From Bacteroidota bacterium (GTDB taxonomy: Bacteria > Bacteroidota > Bacteroidia > Bacteroidales > FEN-979): 64,000 nt of DNA. The stretch spans positions 1 through 64,000 of the forward strand of contig JAPLDH010000019.1 in NCBI GenBank assembly GCA_026391355.1. The letters run 5' to 3'. The notes beneath the pieces are model-generated. The model had not been told where the DNA came from and searched no databases. It saw nothing but the letters and a program-made list of their open reading frames with translations. Below, piece by piece: positions 26,001 through 34,503 of the stretch; position 1 is the stretch's first letter; every line of letters starts with the position of its first letter. The position numbers and the translations under genes were made by a program.

Positions 26001-27680
26001 TTAAGATATCGTTTTGTTAAATAAGCCATTGCGGAAAGTGATCTGAAAGCATGTGCCCGGTTGATCGATAATTTCAAGCTTTGCTTCGAGTTGTTCAGAT
26101 AACAGCTTGACAATAAACATTCCCATCGAAGAGTGGTCATCAAATGAGAAATTATCAGGGAGACCAATTCCATTATCTTCAATGGTCAATACCAGATAAC
26201 CTTCAGTGGTTTCGTCATGTTTAAGACTGACCTTTACAATACCGTCACATTTACCAGGGAATGCGTATTTAATGGCATTTGTGACAAGTTCGTTTGTGAT
26301 CAAACCAATAGGAAGGGCAGATTGTATCGAAATTTGGCAAGGAACCATATCTACCTGCAGATCGATATTACCTTGAGTAAGTGCGTTCACGATGACAGAA
26401 GATAAGGATTGAAGGTAATCTGATAATGGCAGGCAATCGAAATTCTCTGAACGATAGAGTTGTTCATGGATCATGGCCATTGACCTGATCCGTAATTCAA
26501 TATCTTTCATGATTCTGTTCAGCTCGGGATGTGGATTGTTCCTGATCTGGATGCTGATCAGGCTGATGACGATAGCCAGATTATTCTTCACACGGTGATG
26601 AATTTCCTTCAGCATCAGTTCTTTCTGTTCTGCATTCCGTTGCCTGAGTTCTTCCAACTCTTTCTGTTTAGTGACATCCCTAAAGATAACCATCACCTGA
26701 ACCACTTTGTGATCCTGAAATAAGGGGACCTTCCGGGCTTCGATGATAATCTCTTCTCCGTTGATCAGGTATTTTTTTTCGGTTAAAAGAGATATTCCTG
26801 AAGAAAAAACTTGTTCCACTTCCTTATAAAATGATTCAAAAAGAAATGGAAACAGATCAGAAATACGCATCCCTACGAGGTTTTCTGAAATTATTCCTGC
26901 TGATTTATTCCACTTCCTCAAGGCTGCATTGACCAATACAATGTTAAATTGGGGATCAACAATATTGACCATGTCCGGAATTGATTCAAGGGCATTATGA
27001 TAATTCTTCTGAGAAGAAATAAATGCTGCAACCGCAGATTCCTTTTCCTTCATTTCATTTCTCAGGATACTGAAATTTTCACGAAGTCTCTTTTCCTGTG
27101 AAAAATCCTTTCTGATTTTTTTATCTATTATATAAGAAATAAAGAACCCAACAGTGGTCATTGAGAAGACGAATAATACTTGTGTGAGGAAAGTTTCAGG
27201 ATTTTTCTGGTAACTGTGATTGAAGATTACGGCAAACAAGTAAGCCAGGAATAATGTCAAACCGATGAGCAACAGGTTTCTAAGTCGTAACCGGAAGAAA
27301 CAGAATATGCCAATGATCACCAAACCAACCCATGTATAATAATAATCATAACCGGGCTCATATGAATTTGAAAATACACCCACAATAAAAACTCCGGCGG
27401 CACTCAGTAAATTGATGATGGTCAGGACAAGGTTCAGGTGTTTTCGCAGTTTGTAAATCGAAATTGCGACAACGGAAGCAAGAATAAATGGAAAAATTAT
27501 CCCGAAACGCATCATAAAATTCTTCATTTCTGAATCGGGGAACAAGGCTGTATGTAGGATGAAATAGAGAAAAAACAACAGGAGAGTAAGGATCAACCCA
27601 ATCCGCATAATTGGAATCGAATCCGGCAAATGATATTCAAGGAATTCTTTTTCGTATTCCTTCCTTAATTTCTTATCCAT
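26001..27680 (-). CDS. Membrane PAS-HisKA_2 sensor histidine kinase
   Basis: The product has 559 residues. The start is ATG 27680, preceded by GGAG 9 bases upstream. Six hydrophobic helices fill residues about 25-185. A PAS domain follows (about 227-338, ending MVIFRDVTKQKE), then a HisKA_2/HWE-like dimerisation helix with EIHHRVKNNLAIVISL (histidine near 361). The HATPase domain has NELVTNAIKYAF, DNGIGLP and SMGMFIV. No receiver domain is attached and no response regulator lies near. It sits between two TM1266-like genes in the hydG operon (16 and 13 bases), so it may sense hydrogen, redox or a signal tied to hydrogenase assembly. That link is inferred from position. Confidence 0.85.
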   Translation of the reverse strand: MDKKLRKEYEKEFLEYHLPDSIPIMRIGLILTLLLFFLYFILHTALFPDSEMKNFMMRFGIIFPFILASVVAISIYKLRKHLNLVLTIINLLSAAGVFIVGVFSNSYEPGYDYYYTWVGLVIIGIFCFFRLRLRNLLLIGLTLFLAYLFAVIFNHSYQKNPETFLTQVLFVFSMTTVGFFISYIIDKKIRKDFSQEKRLRENFSILRNEMKEKESAVAAFISSQKNYHNALESIPDMVNIVDPQFNIVLVNAALRKWNKSAGIISENLVGMRISDLFPFLFESFYKEVEQVFSSGISLLTEKKYLINGEEIIIEARKVPLFQDHKVVQVMVIFRDVTKQKELEELRQRNAEQKELMLKEIHHRVKNNLAIVISLISIQIRNNPHPELNRIMKDIELRIRSMAMIHEQLYRSENFDCLPLSDYLQSLSSVIVNALTQGNIDLQVDMVPCQISIQSALPIGLITNELVTNAIKYAFPGKCDGIVKVSLKHDETTEGYLVLTIEDNGIGLPDNFSFDDHSSMGMFIVKLLSEQLEAKLEIIDQPGTCFQITFRNGLFNKTIS

Positions 27681-27696
27681 ATATCTCAACTCCTAC

Positions 27697-27954
27697 CTAA
27701 AAGGTAAAAACCATTTTCTGGAGTTCCAGTCCGCCGATTTCTCCCAATTCACCCTCAAGGTGATCACATTCTTCCCGGGGGCCTGATATATGCAACAAAA
27801 TAAAACCTACCCGGCTGCATACTTTTTCAGTGACTTCATGAAATCCAAGCCTGGATTTGATGATGGGGGCAAACCGGCTGAGTATATCCTGGGTTTTGCC
27901 GGCTTCCTTAATCCGGTCGGTGATCAGGAGGCCAAGGATTCTGAGTTCGTGCAT
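27697..27954 (-). CDS. TM1266 family iron-only hydrogenase system regulator
   Basis: The product has 85 residues. It is a single ferredoxin-like ACT fold: ELRILGLLITDRIKEAG, then IIKSRLGFHEV, VGFILLHISGP and a closing GGLELQKMVF. This matches the TM1266 family, which is found almost only with [FeFe] hydrogenase maturation genes. It lies 27 bases after hydG on the same strand. Its biochemical activity is not established. A paralogue lies two genes downstream. Confidence 0.85.
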   Translation of the reverse strand: MHELRILGLLITDRIKEAGKTQDILSRFAPIIKSRLGFHEVTEKVCSRVGFILLHISGPREECDHLEGELGEIGGLELQKMVFTF

Positions 27955-27981
27955 AGAAATTAAGGTTTGTAAAACTGGTTT

Positions 27982-29412
27982 CTAGAAAAACAAATCTCTT
28001 TTACCATCTTTGATCAATTGTATCTTTTCTATCAGCTTTTCCTTGAAATGATCGGGTTCCATTTCTGCCAGTTTGTCTTCCAGAAGCTTGTATCCCTTCG
28101 CTTTAACCTCCTGTTGTGCATAATCTTCAAGGTATTCAACCATGGTTAGTAAAGCATTTGGCTGGCAATATCTTTTAATGAATCCAGGAACTGAGAATTC
28201 CATAAAATGTTCACCGGTTCTTCCAAGGCGGTAACAGGCTGTGCAGAATGAGGGAATATACTTATGATCGATCAATTCCTCCATGATCTCCTGCAGGGTC
28301 CGGTTATCGTTGATCTGGAACTGCTCAAAGTCTATATCCTGGTTTTCCCGGCTTTCATGTTTTGAATACCCACCCATTTCAATATTGGTACCTCCATCAA
28401 TCTGAGATACACCGAATTGCAGTATCTCATCCCTGATGGCAGCGCTTTCTCTTGCCGTAAGTATCAGTCCGGTGTAAGGCACTGCCAGGCGAAGGATCGC
28501 AACCAGCCTGGTGAAATCTGCATTGCTTACGATGTGGCTTTTATCAATGTTCAGTTCTGAAGCATATTGTATTCTCGGGAAAGAAATGGTGTGGGGGCCA
28601 ACATTATAAACAGCCTCAAAATGATTGGTATGCCTTACCAGCCCCATTACTTCAAAACGCCAGTCATATAGTCCAAACAAAGCCCCGATACCGACATCAT
28701 CGATCCCCGCTTCCTGTGCCCGGTCCAAAGAGGTAAGCCGCCATTCATAATTTCTTTTAATACCACCAAGGTGAACTTTTTTGTAGGTCTCCTCATCATA
28801 GGTCTCCTGGAAAATCTGGTAAGTTCCGATCTTTGCATCTTTGACTTTACGGAATCCATCAATATCCAGGGGGGCGGCGTTGATATTTACCCTGCGAATC
28901 TCGCCATTTCCGCTTTTAACACCATAAACGATCCCAACAGTTTCTGCAATAAAATCGGCATTGTATTTCGGGTGTTCTCCATATACAAGGATCAGCCGTT
29001 TCTGACCTGTGTTTTCCAGCGCAATAACCTGATCAATGAGTTCTTCCTTGCTTAATGTTGTTCTTTTTACAGTGTGATTGGAGGATTTAAATCCACAATA
29101 GGCACAGTTATTAATGCAGTTATTCCCTATGTATAATGGGGCAAACAACACAATCCTTTGCCCGTAAACCTTCTGCTTCAGCAATTTTGCCCCTTCCTTG
29201 ATCTCTTCTACCAGATCTGGTTCATCTGCATTGATCAGCACAGCCGTCTCTTCGAAGGTCAAACGGTGTTTATTCAGTGACTTTGCAATAATATCCCTTA
29301 CCCTTTCTTTGGATGCTTTTGCACGATCGATGTATTCCCATATCTCACCGGCATCAATGAAGGGTTTCATTCGTAAATCAGGAATCTTTAGTTTTTCAGG
29401 ATAAAATAACAT
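27982..29412 (-). CDS. hydG: [FeFe] hydrogenase H-cluster maturase HydG (radical SAM)
   Basis: The product has 476 residues from ATG 29412; a TTG three codons earlier is possible. Radical SAM cysteines C99, C103 and C106 occur in NNCINNCAYCGFK. Near the C-terminus is CX2CX22C (FCTACYRLG ... KRYCQPN), the auxiliary-cluster signature that separates HydG from ThiH. HydG cleaves tyrosine to p-cresol and supplies CO and cyanide as a Fe(CO)2CN synthon for the H-cluster. It heads an operon with TM1266, a histidine kinase and a second TM1266-like gene. HydE, HydF and the hydrogenase are not in the window. Confidence 0.93.
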   Translation of the reverse strand: MLFYPEKLKIPDLRMKPFIDAGEIWEYIDRAKASKERVRDIIAKSLNKHRLTFEETAVLINADEPDLVEEIKEGAKLLKQKVYGQRIVLFAPLYIGNNCINNCAYCGFKSSNHTVKRTTLSKEELIDQVIALENTGQKRLILVYGEHPKYNADFIAETVGIVYGVKSGNGEIRRVNINAAPLDIDGFRKVKDAKIGTYQIFQETYDEETYKKVHLGGIKRNYEWRLTSLDRAQEAGIDDVGIGALFGLYDWRFEVMGLVRHTNHFEAVYNVGPHTISFPRIQYASELNIDKSHIVSNADFTRLVAILRLAVPYTGLILTARESAAIRDEILQFGVSQIDGGTNIEMGGYSKHESRENQDIDFEQFQINDNRTLQEIMEELIDHKYIPSFCTACYRLGRTGEHFMEFSVPGFIKRYCQPNALLTMVEYLEDYAQQEVKAKGYKLLEDKLAEMEPDHFKEKLIEKIQLIKDGKRDLFF

Positions 29413-29437
29413 TTCGTCCAAATTTTGAAAAGTCTTG

Positions 29438-29445
29438 CAAAATTA
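29438..29445 (-). promoter_or_regulatory. -7 element (TAATTTTG on the minus strand) for the hydG operon
   Basis: CAAAATTA on the plus strand is the complement of TAATTTTG. It ends 25 bases from ATG 29412. It is the best promoter candidate for the four-gene operon; no -33 TTTG was clear. Confidence 0.45.
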
Positions 29446-29516
29446 AGAAAATCCGGAATAGGAAACAGATGAAACCTGGCTATATATTTATTTAAATCGT
29501 CCAATCGTAGATGTCT

Positions 29517-30404
29517 CTATCCTTGTCGTTTCTTTATTTCAGAGATAAAAACCCCGAAAATAACAATAATGATCCCGGTAATCTTTCCCTTTGTGAGAAC
29601 TTCAGAAAGGATGAAGTAGGAAAAGATAGCTGTAAAGACAGGGATCAGGTTTGTAAAAATGTTGGCTTTGCTGATACCAAGCAGTTTTACGGTACGGGCA
29701 TAAAAAACAAAAGCAAGTGAAGAAGCAACTATTGCAAGAAGAAATAGCGAGGTGATGATCTCACTGTTCATTTCGACTTTAAAAAAGTTCTCCCGGTCGT
29801 AGATCAGGAACAGAGGCATGAAAAGTATGACTCCGATCAGGTTTTGCCAGGCGATCAATGTCATGGCTGAATAGGAATAGGTCAGCTTCCTCAGCAAGAC
29901 CGAATAAAACAATGCAGATATCACAGCCCCGCCAAGGAAATAAAGACCAAGGGGGTTTACTTCCAGTGATAAGTGTTTGTTGACAAGCATGATGAGCAGT
30001 CCTGCAAAGCAGATAAAAATGCCAACAATATTTAAAAACGAAATCTTCTCCCGGAATGAAAGGTAAGCAACAACCGGGGAAAAAACCGGTATTGTGGCAA
30101 TGACTACGGAGGTAATGGCAGGGGAGGTAAACTTTAACCCGTTGTTTTCTCCCAGGAAATACAGAAAAGGATTAAACAATGCGCTCAGCAGAATCCAACC
30201 CATGTCTTTCCTTTTGATCTGCTCTGATCTGCCGGATAAAAAGATCACCAGAAAAAGAAAACAGGAAGAGATGATAAGACGTAAAAAAATAATGGTTACG
30301 GGTGGATAGTATTTTAAAAGGATGGTTGTCCAGATAAATGACATCCCCCAGAAAACCATGGCAAACAAACCATAAAAATAAACCGGTAACCTGAATTTTT
30401 GCAT
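29517..30404 (-). CDS. EamA/DMT-superfamily transporter
   Basis: The product has 295 residues with about ten membrane helices in two homologous EamA halves. The first half ends near VVIATIPVFSPVVAYL and the second near TNLIPVFTAIFSYFI. PVF-A-Y/F is the recurrent signature of the drug/metabolite transporter superfamily. Members usually export amino acids or other small metabolites at the inner membrane. The substrate cannot be told from sequence. A TAATTTTG element lies 7 bases before the start codon. It is separate from the hydG operon, whose promoter region begins 72 bases beyond its stop. Confidence 0.85.
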   Translation of the reverse strand: MQKFRLPVYFYGLFAMVFWGMSFIWTTILLKYYPPVTIIFLRLIISSCFLFLVIFLSGRSEQIKRKDMGWILLSALFNPFLYFLGENNGLKFTSPAITSVVIATIPVFSPVVAYLSFREKISFLNIVGIFICFAGLLIMLVNKHLSLEVNPLGLYFLGGAVISALFYSVLLRKLTYSYSAMTLIAWQNLIGVILFMPLFLIYDRENFFKVEMNSEIITSLFLLAIVASSLAFVFYARTVKLLGISKANIFTNLIPVFTAIFSYFILSEVLTKGKITGIIIVIFGVFISEIKKRQG

Positions 30405-30411
30405 TTGGTCA

Positions 30412-30419
30412 CAAAATTA
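30412..30419 (-). promoter_or_regulatory. -7 element (TAATTTTG on the minus strand) for the EamA gene
   Basis: CAAAATTA lies 7 bases from ATG 30404, so the mRNA leader would be almost absent. The match to TAnnTTTG is exact. Confidence 0.4.
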
Positions 30420-30503
30420 CCTTTTTTCACTATTTTAAAAAAAAGTTGTAACATCGGGAAATATTCCGAGTCTATCAACTAAAATTCAGGATTTCCTAAA
30501 GCA

Positions 30504-31061
30504 ATGTATACCGATATTAACCTGGATCTGATCAATGAATGTAAAAAGGGCAGCCGTTCTGCCCAGTTCAGAATATATAAGTTATATTATAAAACCATGT
30601 ACAATACCTGCCTGAGAATAGTAAACGATACCGCCGAAGCGGAAGATATCATGCAGGAATCTTTCCTGGATGCATTTCAGAAGCTTGATTCCTACTCAGG
30701 TGAAGGTAGTTTTGGTTCATGGCTGAAAAGGATCGTAGTTAACAACTCCCTGGATTTATTGAGAAAATCGAAGGAGATCATTTCCCTGGAAGAAGAAAAG
30801 ATTGATCTCCCCGAAGAACCGCCTGAAATTGACGAAGAAGAGATCATATTCAGGGTGAAAGAAATAAAAAAAGGGATCATGCAGTTACCGGAAGAATATC
30901 GCGCGGTAATATCACTCTTTCTTCTCGAAGGTTATGACCATGAGGAGATCAGTGAGATCTTACATATCACGAACAACACATCCAGAACGAGATACTCAAG
31001 GGCAAAGCAGAAACTGATTACAATACTTAAAGAGAATAAAAGAGTGAATATCGAATATTGA
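30504..31061 (+). CDS. ECF-type RNA polymerase sigma factor
   Basis: The product has 185 residues with sigma region 2 (YNTCLRIVNDTAEAEDIMQES and FGSWLKRIVVNNSLDLLRK) and region 4 (LPEEYRAVISLFLLEGYDHEEISEI). There is no region 1 or 3. It leads a same-strand group: membrane anti-sigma-like protein, DUF4097 protein, then DUF2807 protein. Such groups usually respond to envelope stress. Autoregulation is likely, but no extra promoter motif was recognised. Confidence 0.9.
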   Translation: MYTDINLDLINECKKGSRSAQFRIYKLYYKTMYNTCLRIVNDTAEAEDIMQESFLDAFQKLDSYSGEGSFGSWLKRIVVNNSLDLLRKSKEIISLEEEKIDLPEEPPEIDEEEIIFRVKEIKKGIMQLPEEYRAVISLFLLEGYDHEEISEILHITNNTSRTRYSRAKQKLITILKENKRVNIEY

Positions 31062-31117
31062 TCAACGAATTGTGAATTACGAAGTACATGGCCTGAAGGG
31101 AGCAAAAAAGAAATACC

Positions 31118-31657
31118 ATGAAAGAGTTAGAGAAATTTATCAGGGAAAATGCAGCGGTGTTCAATGATGAAGAACCGCCGGGGGATCATTTTGAACGGTT
31201 TCAGAGACGATTGGAAAAGCGTGACAGTCGTGGATTTTCTTTTTTAACATCGCAGATGTTTATCCGGATTGCTGCCACCATCCTGATCTTCCTTACCATG
31301 AGTATTTTCATCTTTGACTACTCCTTCCATGGCGTAAAAAATATATTCGGAAGAGAAAGCGCTACCGTTGTTTTTCCGCAGGACGTCAGAGATGCCATTC
31401 AGTATTACTCAATGCAGGTTTCAGGAGGGATTACAAAAATCCATCAGTTAGCTGCTTCCGGAGAAGAAGCAAACCGGTTAAGCGCTTTGGTTATGAATGA
31501 AATGAAAATACTGGATAAAAACACTGCCGAGCTTACACGATCTTACCATTTAAACCCAAACGATGAGCGGATCACCACTGCATTGATCAGAAATCAGCAA
31601 ATGAAAGAAACCATCGTGGAAAGTATGATAAAGAAGATTGAGAAGCAGGGAAAATAA
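31118..31657 (+). CDS. Single-TM anti-sigma-like protein
   Basis: The product has 179 residues. A cytoplasmic N-terminus (ELEKFIRENAAVFNDEEPPGDHFERFQRRLE) has the short Glu/Phe-rich motif seen in Bacteroidota anti-sigma partners. One membrane helix (about 48-68, MFIRIAATILIFLTMSIFIF) precedes a helical periplasmic part. It begins 56 bases after the sigma gene. It probably binds the sigma factor and releases it on an envelope signal. This is inferred from order and topology, as no zinc-binding anti-sigma motif is present. Confidence 0.65.
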   Translation: MKELEKFIRENAAVFNDEEPPGDHFERFQRRLEKRDSRGFSFLTSQMFIRIAATILIFLTMSIFIFDYSFHGVKNIFGRESATVVFPQDVRDAIQYYSMQVSGGITKIHQLAASGEEANRLSALVMNEMKILDKNTAELTRSYHLNPNDERITTALIRNQQMKETIVESMIKKIEKQGK

Positions 31658-31719
31658 GCAGATACTTTTTTTATAAGATACAAATTGAAATCAGGCATTA
31701 AATAGTAAACAATAAGATT

Positions 31720-32763
31720 ATGAAAACAAAATTGTCTTTAATTCTGGTAATCATGGTTTTTTGTCTTGGGATAAAGAACCTCCAGGCACGGGATGAATTC
31801 TCCCGTACGGTCAAAAAAGAATATACCGTTAACCCGGATGCGAAACTTATTCTGGCAAACAGGTTCGGGGATGTGCATATCAACAACTGGGATAAGAATA
31901 TGGTTTCCATTGAAATAAAAGTGACGGTAGAGGCCTCCAGTGAACAAGCGGCTGCAAAGATCCTCGATAAGATAAGTATTTCTTCAGAAGGAACACCTTC
32001 CCTTGTGGAAGTAAAGACTTTGCTCGATGGTGATTTTCACGGAAAGAACCGGCTCCATATTGATTATACTGTAAGTGTTCCTGTTGGAATCAACCTTGAC
32101 CTGACGGATAAGTTTGGGGATATCTTCATCAATGAGTTGAGCGGATCGGGGAAGATTACAGTGGGTTACGGCAATCTGGAGATAAATAAACTAAATAATT
32201 CTGATAATCTCCTGAATATTGAATTCAGCAAGGCAGATATTAAATCAATTAAAGGAGCAGTAGTCAACCTGAAATATTCAGAACTAAAACTGGATTATGC
32301 AGGCAGTCTGATGCTCGATTCTAAATATTCAGACATTGAAGCTGATAAAGTAATCTCTCTTTCAGGAAGTTACGAAGGCGGAAAATTAACAATGGAAAAC
32401 TCCACGGCATTCGACAGCAAATCAAAATTTTCGGACATAGATATTACACGCATTGAAAAATCGCTGAACCTTAACATCCAGTATGGAAACTGCGAAGTAA
32501 AAGAGATGCCGGCTGATTTCAGCAATATCAACATTCATAATAAATATGCAAATGTTTCAATCGGGATCAGCAAGGAGGCTTCTTATGAGCTGAATGCGGA
32601 TTTGAAGTTCTGCGACCTTGATTTTCCTGAAGATAAAGCGAATATCAGCCTGAAATCTATTACAACTACCACAAAGGAATACCACGCCAAAGTTGGAAAA
32701 GTATCCAACCCCCCGGCCAGGGTTTCGATCCACAGCGAATATGGAAATGTGTCTCTGGAATGA
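31720..32763 (+). CDS. Secreted DUF4097-like beta-solenoid protein
   Basis: The product has 347 residues with a signal peptide (LSLILVIMVFCLGIKNLQA). Repeats of a turn motif, such as NRFGDVHINNW, DKFGDIFINEL, SKYSDIEADKV, SKFSDIDITRI and EYGNVSLE, predict a right-handed beta-solenoid like DUF4097 adhesin-type proteins. It is in the sigma/anti-sigma cluster, 62 bases after the anti-sigma gene. It would be exported to the periplasm or surface. The function is unknown; such proteins are often regulated by their linked ECF sigma factor. Confidence 0.75.
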   Translation: MKTKLSLILVIMVFCLGIKNLQARDEFSRTVKKEYTVNPDAKLILANRFGDVHINNWDKNMVSIEIKVTVEASSEQAAAKILDKISISSEGTPSLVEVKTLLDGDFHGKNRLHIDYTVSVPVGINLDLTDKFGDIFINELSGSGKITVGYGNLEINKLNNSDNLLNIEFSKADIKSIKGAVVNLKYSELKLDYAGSLMLDSKYSDIEADKVISLSGSYEGGKLTMENSTAFDSKSKFSDIDITRIEKSLNLNIQYGNCEVKEMPADFSNINIHNKYANVSIGISKEASYELNADLKFCDLDFPEDKANISLKSITTTTKEYHAKVGKVSNPPARVSIHSEYGNVSLE

Positions 32764-32778
32764 AAAAGGCAATAGGAA

Positions 32779-32803
32779 CCAGGCACCAGGCACGAGGCAC
32801 CAG
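32779..32803. repeat. 7-bp tandem repeat (CCAGGCA)
   Basis: Three and a half units follow the DUF4097 stop codon: CCAGGCA, CCAGGCA, CGAGGCA, CCAG. The reverse-complement type (GTGCCTGG) reappears at about 50450. Confidence 0.6.
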
Positions 32804-32832
32804 AAAAAATGTTACAGTGTTACTTTGTTAAT

Positions 32833-32912
32833 CGGTCACTCGATCACTCGGTCACTCGATCACTCGGTCACTCGATCACTCGGTCACTCGATCACTCGAT
32901 CACTCGGTCACT
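32833..32912. repeat. Tandem array of ten 8-bp units alternating CGGTCACT and CGATCACT
   Basis: Ten uninterrupted units are seen. The two variants alternate strictly except for two adjacent CGATCACT units at 32889-32904. The array lies in the 194-base gap between the DUF4097 and DUF2807 genes, 45 bases before the latter's ATG. It has no spacers and so is not CRISPR. Confidence 0.9.
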
Positions 32913-32957
32913 AATAATCATCAATTCAACAAATCATTAATCCAACAATTACAAATT

Positions 32958-33689
32958 ATGAAAACAACAAGAACTTTTACCGCTATCCTGTTTGGAATAA
33001 TCATGATAAATATTTCCACCCTGCTGGCCGGATGTTACATGATCGGTGAAACAGGAAACGGAAACGTTATTAAACAAACAAGAGAAGTATCAACCTTTAA
33101 TTCCATTAGTGTTTCCGGGGCTTATGATGTCATTCTCAGCCAGGGAACGGCGCAATCAGTGGTGATTGAGGCTGATGAGAACCTGCTGCCACTCATAAAG
33201 ACAGAAGTGAGAGGAAATGAACTGGAAATTTACAACAAACATTCAATCGGCCATTCACATTGCATGAAAGTGTATGTAACGGTAACCGACCTGAGAAAAA
33301 TCGACCTTAGTGGTGCAGTCGATCTCTCAACTCAAACCAAGCTGACAACGGACGAACTATCGATCGATGAAAGCGGGGCATCGGATACCAAAATGGATAT
33401 TGCCGTTAAAAAACTCAACATCGATTGCAGCGGTGGAAGCAAGCTCAGGTTTTCAGGAAGCGCTACACAGGTAAGAATGGATGTGTCGGGTGCAGTGGAC
33501 ATTTTTGCCTATGATCTTGCAACCGAGTCTTTCCATCTGGAGATCAGTGGGGCAGGTAAAGCTGAGATCAATGTGAGCAAGGAATTGAATGCCTCCATCT
33601 CAGGAGCCGGAACTGTACATTACAAAGGAACTCCTGAAAAACTCCTGACCGATGTTTCCGGGGCCGGATCCATCAGGAAAGCGGAATAG
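32958..33689 (+). CDS. Secreted head-GIN domain protein (DUF2807)
   Basis: The product has 243 residues with a lipoprotein signal (MINISTLLAGC, cysteine near 26). The mature part begins with a DUF2807 pattern (FNSISVSGAYDVILSQGTAQSVVIEADENL) and continues as a repeated beta-solenoid with DLSGAVDL, SGASDTKM, DVSGAVDIFAY, ISGAGKAEI and DVSGAGSIRKAE. The family is abundant in Bacteroidota and of unknown function. It closes the ECF sigma cluster. The intervening tandem repeat and leader allow a separate promoter. Confidence 0.85.
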   Translation: MKTTRTFTAILFGIIMINISTLLAGCYMIGETGNGNVIKQTREVSTFNSISVSGAYDVILSQGTAQSVVIEADENLLPLIKTEVRGNELEIYNKHSIGHSHCMKVYVTVTDLRKIDLSGAVDLSTQTKLTTDELSIDESGASDTKMDIAVKKLNIDCSGGSKLRFSGSATQVRMDVSGAVDIFAYDLATESFHLEISGAGKAEINVSKELNASISGAGTVHYKGTPEKLLTDVSGAGSIRKAE

Positions 33690-33767
33690 TTTCAAGAGTG
33701 ATACAAACGAGAAGCATTGTTCCTGGACATAACCTACCCGGTGGAAATATTCAACCGTGTGAAGTAG

Positions 33768-34037
33768 TCACGCATATGTCAATTCTTTATTTTGCTGGGC
33801 TTTTCCTAATTCCAATAAAAACTCAGGTGCGAAATCAGCTCCATTATCCCAGGTAATCGTATTCAACCTGATTTTTAATGTCTTAAAGTATCCCAAATCT
33901 CTTAAGGGTTCAAATATTTTTCGATTATCAGTATAAATTGTCGTTTTTAAATCAACAATTACTGATTCATTATTGTTAAAAGAAAGGAATATCTTAAACC
34001 CTTCTTTATATTCAACATTAACTACATCAATTATCAT
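33768..34037 (-). CDS. DUF2442 domain protein
   Basis: The product has 89 residues: VVNVEYKEGFKIFLSFNNNES, then DLRDLGYFKTLKIRLNT-like text and ITWDNGADFAPEFLLEL. TIxWxNGADFxPExL is the DUF2442 signature. DUF2442 genes often pair with DUF4160 in a small two-gene unit resembling toxin-antitoxin modules. That is the case here: the upstream partner ends 6 bases away. No activity has been proven for the pair. Confidence 0.8.
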   Translation of the reverse strand: MIIDVVNVEYKEGFKIFLSFNNNESVIVDLKTTIYTDNRKIFEPLRDLGYFKTLKIRLNTITWDNGADFAPEFLLELGKAQQNKELTYA

Positions 34038-34043
34038 ATAAAA

Positions 34044-34301
34044 TTACTCTAAAGGTTTTATCTTATGAAAATCACCAGTGGAATTGATTAACTTCCAGTT
34101 TTCCAGAAGTTCTTCTTTATGTAACTCGTACCACTCCATTACCAGATTCAAGGCACGCTTTGGAAATTTGCCTTCGACAATCCCGGATTCTATCTCGATA
34201 ATAATTTCATAATCACCATAATTTGCATGAAAATGCGGTGGATTATGATCATTGAAGTTCATAAAAATGATAACTCCTAAAAACCTGCATAATTCCGGCA
34301 T
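34044..34301 (-). CDS. DUF4160 domain protein
   Basis: The product has 85 residues from ATG 34301 (MPELCRFLGVIIFMNF); an ATG at 34340 gives 13 more residues not typical of the family. The hallmark FNDHNPPHFHANYGDYEIIIEI is close to the DUF4160 signature, with a histidine pair that may bind metal. It pairs with DUF2442 downstream, and higBA lies divergently upstream. Confidence 0.8.
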   Translation of the reverse strand: MPELCRFLGVIIFMNFNDHNPPHFHANYGDYEIIIEIESGIVEGKFPKRALNLVMEWYELHKEELLENWKLINSTGDFHKIKPLE

Positions 34302-34467
34302 TTTGACAGTTTTATGCAAAGTTAATGAAAAATGATTCATCACAATAATTCGTTCTTGACTTCAGATTTATTCATTATTTGAATTGCTCCCCAATTCAGG
34401 CCGGTGTTTGATGCAACCAAATAGGATCCTGATGTTATTGCACATTTTAAGAGACACTACTTCCCAA

Positions 34468-34499
34468 TTTGGTAAATAGAAGAATTTGTTGTACTTTTG
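34468..34499 (+). promoter_or_regulatory. Complete Bacteroidota promoter (TTTG-N20-TACTTTTG) for higBA
   Basis: TTTG at 34468-34471 and TACTTTTG at 34492-34499 have a 20-base spacer, the best promoter match in the window. The start codon of higB is 4 bases later, so the transcript should begin at or next to the ATG. Confidence 0.65.
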
Positions 34500-34503
34500 T
34501 TTA

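Noticed and set aside
25988-26182. Upstream extension of the second TM1266-like gene
   Set aside because: It overlaps the histidine kinase gene in another frame, and the TM1266 fold begins at ATG 25987.
32833-32912. CRISPR-like array
   Set aside because: The units are 8 bp with no spacers, so it is a simple tandem repeat.
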